DNA from: Siculibacillus lacustris
Lineage (GTDB): Bacteria; Pseudomonadota; Alphaproteobacteria; Rhizobiales; Ancalomicrobiaceae
Direction of reading: 5' to 3'
Assembly (NCBI RefSeq): GCF_004328075.1
Contig: NZ_SJFN01000031.1
Location: forward strand, 35 to 55,623
DNA length: 55,589 nucleotides
The position numbers and the translations under genes were made by a program. This document shows positions 52,676 through 55,589 of this stretch, one piece after another; within the stretch, counting starts at the first letter, position 1; each line of letters begins with the position of its first letter. The notes below the pieces were generated by a model. The model did not search any database. It was not told the DNA's origin and was given only the letters and a program-made list of their open reading frames with translations.

Positions 52676-53562
52676 CCTCGTCCCCGCGCGACCTCGACGC
52701 TCTGAAGACCGCCGCCTCGGCGTGGTTCGAAACCCTGCGCGATCGGCTCTGCGCGATCTTCGAGGCGCTCGAGGACGAGATCGCCACGCCGGGCGTCGAC
52801 GCCGCCCCCGGCCGCTTCCGCCGTGAGCCCTGGGCCCGCACCGATGCCACCGGCGAGCCCGGCGGCGGCGGCGTCATGGCGATGATGCACGGGCGGGTGT
52901 TCGAAAAGGTCGGCATCCACGTCTCGACGGTCCACGGCACCTTCTCGGAGGAGTTCCGCGGTCAGATCCCCGGCGCCGCCGAGGACCCGCGTTTCTGGGC
53001 CGCGGGCGTGTCGCTGATCGCCCATCCCTGGAACCCCCAGGTGCCGACGGTGCACATGAACTGCCGCCATGTCGTCACCACCCGCCGCTGGTTCGGCGGC
53101 GGCGCCGACCTGACGCCGGTGCTCGACCGTCGCCGCACCGCCGAGGATCCCGATACGATCGCCTTCCACGCCGCCCTGAAGGCCGCCTGCGATGCCCACC
53201 CGGTCGCCGACCACGGCCGCTACAAGCAATGGTGCGACGAATATTTCTTCCTGAGGCACCGCAACGAGCCGCGCGGCGTCGGCGGCATCTTCTTCGACAA
53301 CCTCGACAGCGGCGACGGGAACGCCGACTTCGCCTTCGCGCGGGACGTCGGCAGCGCCTTCGCCGACGTCTGGCCGGTGATCGTCCGGCGCAACGGCACC
53401 ACGCCGTGGACCGCCGCCGATCGCGAGGAACAGCTGATCCGCCGCGGCCGCTACGTCGAGTTCAACCTGCTGTGGGACCGCGGCACCATCTTCGGCCTGA
53501 AGACCGGCGGCAACGTCGCCTCGATCCTGTCGTCGCTGCCGCCCGTCGTCAAATGGCCCTGA
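52672..53562 (+). CDS. hemF: Oxygen-dependent coproporphyrinogen III oxidase
   Basis: The 296-residue HemF decarboxylates coproporphyrinogen III to protoporphyrinogen IX using O2. It shows [68 protein letters not shown], and [10 protein letters not shown] and [33 protein letters not shown], the family signatures. It overlaps the trmL stop by four bases (ATGA), which is a common pairing. Heme from this route is needed for cytochromes b and c1 encoded 1 kb upstream on the other strand. Confidence 0.97.
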   Translation: MTSSPRDLDALKTAASAWFETLRDRLCAIFEALEDEIATPGVDAAPGRFRREPWARTDATGEPGGGGVMAMMHGRVFEKVGIHVSTVHGTFSEEFRGQIPGAAEDPRFWAAGVSLIAHPWNPQVPTVHMNCRHVVTTRRWFGGGADLTPVLDRRRTAEDPDTIAFHAALKAACDAHPVADHGRYKQWCDEYFFLRHRNEPRGVGGIFFDNLDSGDGNADFAFARDVGSAFADVWPVIVRRNGTTPWTAADREEQLIRRGRYVEFNLLWDRGTIFGLKTGGNVASILSSLPPVVKWP

Positions 53563-53659
53563 GGGGCGGCGGCCGTCGCGTCGCCGTCATCGCTGCGGCC
53601 GACGCTGCGTCGCGCGCCTCGGCGATCCCGCCGGCGCGATTCGACGATGGAGGCCCCCG

Positions 53660-53914
53660 ATGACCGACACCACCACCGACACCATCCCCGCGACCACCTT
53701 CTCCCCCGGCGACGTCGTCATGGTGAAGTCGGGCGGTCCCGCCATGACCGTCACCGCGATCATCGCCGACCTCGCCACGCTGGTGTGGTTCGCCGAGGAG
53801 GAGGAAGTCTTCCGCATCGAGGAACTGCCGTCCGTCGCCCTGATCGCCGTCGACTTCGACGAGGACGACGACGACGCGGAAGAGCCGGAGGCGGAAGAGC
53901 CCGAAGACGACTGA
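53660..53914 (+). CDS. YodC-like (DUF2158) small protein with acidic tail
   Basis: The 84-residue protein has the DUF2158 core FSPGDVVMVKSGGPAMTVTA (residues 14-33) followed by a short beta-strand-rich part (LVWFAEEEEVFRIEELPSVALIAV) and an acidic tail DEDDDDAEEPEAEEPEDD. The core is an SH3-like fold of unknown function found in many proteobacteria. The ATG has GGAGGCCCC upstream. It lies 97 bases after hemF and is convergent with the diguanylate cyclase. The very acidic tail is unusual in the family. Confidence 0.8.
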   Translation: MTDTTTDTIPATTFSPGDVVMVKSGGPAMTVTAIIADLATLVWFAEEEEVFRIEELPSVALIAVDFDEDDDDAEEPEAEEPEDD

Positions 53915-53986
53915 TCGTCGTGACCCCGCGTGTCGGGCGGCCGCCGGGTCGCCCGGCCGTTCCGACGTCCGTTCGCGATCGTCCGC

Positions 53987-55240
53987 TCAGGCGGCGCGTT
54001 CCGGCGCGATCGCTTCCGGAATCTCGTCGTCGACGGCGCTGAGCGGGTCGGCGAGCGGACGGACGCGGTTGCGTCCGCCGTCCTTGGCCGCGTAGAGGGC
54101 GGCGTCGGCCTCGAGCAGCAGGTCGCGGGGCAGGCGCGTGTCCGAGACATGGCCGGCGGCGACGCCGATGCTGACGGTCACCACCGCGCCCTCGCCGTTG
54201 CCGTCGTGGGGGATCGCCGCCGACTCGATCGCCGCGCGGATGCGTTCGCCGACCCGGATCGCGTCGGCGAGCCCGGTCGCCGGCAGCACCACGATGAATT
54301 CCTCGCCGCCGAACCGGCCGACCAGATCGCCCTGGCGGCGCACCTGACTGCGGGTCGCCGCCGCCACCCAGGTCAGGCAGCGGTCGCCGGCGGGATGGCC
54401 GTAGCGGTCGTTGAACATCTTGAAGTGGTCGACGTCGATCATCAGCAGCGCCAGCGGCTCACCGGTCTGTCGCGAACGATCGGCCATTTCGGCGATGTGT
54501 CCGTCGACGGCGCGCCGATTGGCGACGCCGGTCAGCGGATCCATCTGGCTGATCAGGCGCAACTGGTCGTAGCGATGGCTGAGATTGCCGGTGGCGATCT
54601 CGCCGCGCAGGTCGCGCAGATGGGCCCGGCGGGCCTCACGCTCCATCACCAGTCCGGCGCCGAGCGTCGACACCGCGGTCGCGGTCAGGCCGATCGACAC
54701 CGCGACGATCACCCCGCCCGGCAGCCCACCGGCCGCCAGTGCCGCGACCGAGATCGCCAGGATCGCCGTCGAGCCGGCCGCCGCAAAGGCGAAGCGCGGC
54801 CTGAGCACGATGTTGCCATAGAGCACCGGCAGCGCGACCAGCGCCGGATAGTGCGCCGCCCCCGGATCGCGCGCGAGATGGAACACCAACAGCATCGCCG
54901 CCGCAGCCAGCACGGGCAGGCCGGCCGCCCCCGCCTCGCGCAACGGCGCCGGGCAGCGCCGCCCGGCCAGCACCGCGAGGGCCAGAGCACAGGGCACCAC
55001 CACGCCGAAGCGCAGCAGGGACGCCGTCGCCACCACGTCGCCGACCAGGTGCGAATCGAGCGCGCCGAGCGCGGCGAAGCCGATCGCGAAGCCCACCGCC
55101 GCCGTCGCCATCCGCGCCGAACGGCGGGCGCCGCGATCCGCTTCCCAGCGCGCTTCGAGGGCCGGCGAGAACCGCAGGCGATGCCATGGTCCGGCTTCGG
55201 CCTGATCGATCTCCTGGAGCGTGACGGTCGGTGTCGACAT
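53987..55240 (-). CDS. Membrane diguanylate cyclase (GGDEF)
   Basis: The 417-residue protein has about six TM helices (residues 43-195) that form an unassigned membrane sensor, a short linker and a GGDEF domain (about 235-390). The active-site is GGEEF (311-315), and the I-site RxxD (R302-x-x-D305) lies five residues before it, so it should make c-di-GMP from GTP and feel product inhibition. The catalytic Asp block is MIDVDHFKMFNDRYGHPAGD. No EAL domain. c-di-GMP links it to the motility receptors in the window, though the input signal is unknown. It lies 50 bases from the partial CCA gene. Confidence 0.95.
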   Translation of the reverse strand: MSTPTVTLQEIDQAEAGPWHRLRFSPALEARWEADRGARRSARMATAAVGFAIGFAALGALDSHLVGDVVATASLLRFGVVVPCALALAVLAGRRCPAPLREAGAAGLPVLAAAAMLLVFHLARDPGAAHYPALVALPVLYGNIVLRPRFAFAAAGSTAILAISVAALAAGGLPGGVIVAVSIGLTATAVSTLGAGLVMEREARRAHLRDLRGEIATGNLSHRYDQLRLISQMDPLTGVANRRAVDGHIAEMADRSRQTGEPLALLMIDVDHFKMFNDRYGHPAGDRCLTWVAAATRSQVRRQGDLVGRFGGEEFIVVLPATGLADAIRVGERIRAAIESAAIPHDGNGEGAVVTVSIGVAAGHVSDTRLPRDLLLEADAALYAAKDGGRNRVRPLADPLSAVDDEIPEAIAPERAA

Positions 55241-55290
55241 GGGTCGGGCCCTCGGCGGTTGGGTCTCGATCCGACGATGCCGCTTCGGGT

Positions 55291-55589
55291 TTAAGGGAGG
55301 TTTGGAGAATTGCCTCGCTTTGGATCGATCGGCGACCCGTCCTGCCGCGCGACGATCGCCCGCGCCCGCTCGACCAGCGCCGCATGGTCGAGGACGTGAC
55401 CGGAGGCCCGCCAGTCGGCGGCGAGTTCGGCCAGCACCGCCCCGATTGCCGGCCCGCTCGGGCAACCGATCGCCAACAGATCGCGTCCGCCGATCGGCAG
55501 CACCGGCACGGCCGTCGTCGCCGCCCGCGCCAGCGCGGCGAGCGCGGTGGCCCCATCGATGCGGCCGCGCGCCGCCGCCAGCGCCAGCC
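55291..55589 (-). CDS. CCA tRNA nucleotidyltransferase, C-terminal end (partial)
   Basis: The leftward frame enters from the right edge and ends at 55291. It reads about 98 residues: a helical Ala/Leu-rich stretch, then VLPIGGRDLLAIGCPSGPAIG (the conserved C-terminal RNA-binding motif of alphaproteobacterial CCA-adding enzymes, DLLALGxPxGPxxG), and WRASGHVLDHAALVERARAIVARQ. The polymerase head is outside. It adds or repairs CCA ends of tRNAs. It is read in the same direction as the diguanylate cyclase, 50 bases away. Confidence 0.8.
   Translation of the reverse strand, partial: LALAAARGRIDGATALAALARAATTAVPVLPIGGRDLLAIGCPSGPAIGAVLAELAADWRASGHVLDHAALVERARAIVARQDGSPIDPKRGNSPNLP

Overview
The window is a GC-rich, gene-dense chromosomal segment from an alphaproteobacterium, most likely of the order Hyphomicrobiales (Rhizobiales). 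The evidence is a DUF992 protein, two Omp25/Omp31-type porin-like barrels, a MarR/OmpR-type/EnvZ-type regulatory trio resembling petP-petR, the petABC (ISP, cytochrome b, cytochrome c1) order, UbiK, and promoters of the form TTGC(N)2-17-(T/C)ATNNN. The genus cannot be fixed from this sequence. There are about 63 genes, nearly all with intact frames. The long opposite-strand open frames are GC-driven shadows. No rRNA, tRNA or CRISPR array was seen.

Left edge to 13.6 kb. An IS21-family element ends at base 210 and has cut off the 3' end of a DUF992 gene. Then come aspartate aminotransferase, an orphan YjhX-like protein, an aldo/keto reductase-TetR operon with a perfect palindromic operator, a SemiSWEET transporter, DUF3775, an MBL-fold hydrolase, an exported DM13 protein, a cold-shock protein with a long FGG/RGG-rich N-terminus, RlmJ, a run of three exported proteins (unknown, RNase T2, DUF1176) ending in a GST, and two outer-membrane barrels.

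13.9 to 30 kb. An SDR and two unrelated alpha/beta hydrolases are packed together, followed by uvrC, an unrecognised papain-fold-like protein, pgsA-moaD, a small exported protein plus a polytopic chemoreceptor lying between moaD and moaE, ilvE, the MarR/response-regulator/histidine-kinase operon, a second chemoreceptor and a TetR-like protein.

30 to 44 kb. This part holds prs, a lipoprotein, the overlapping lgt-NDUFAF7-like-pgeF run, ubiK, DUF523, a YbjN protein with proC, a GST, rplY (with a terminator-like leader) and pth, a second cold-shock gene followed by an IF-1 with a basic tail, ychF, a DUF4282 membrane protein, two MaoC-like genes and a pirin.

44 to 55.6 kb. Here are the divergent efp/epmA pair, a His-rich CDF metal exporter, the overlapping mtnP-trmO-apt run downstream of petABC (all leftward), trmL-hemF, a YodC-like protein, a membrane diguanylate cyclase, and the C-terminal end of a CCA tRNA nucleotidyltransferase running off the right edge.

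Most of the window is core housekeeping: translation, respiration, lipid, cofactor and nucleotide metabolism. The less ordinary signals are the FGG/RGG cold-shock fusion, the in-frame upstream start running through a terminator at rplY, the receptor module inside the molybdopterin genes, the secreted RNase T2 cluster and the cytosolic papain-like protein. None is clearly a new multi-gene defence or metabolic system.
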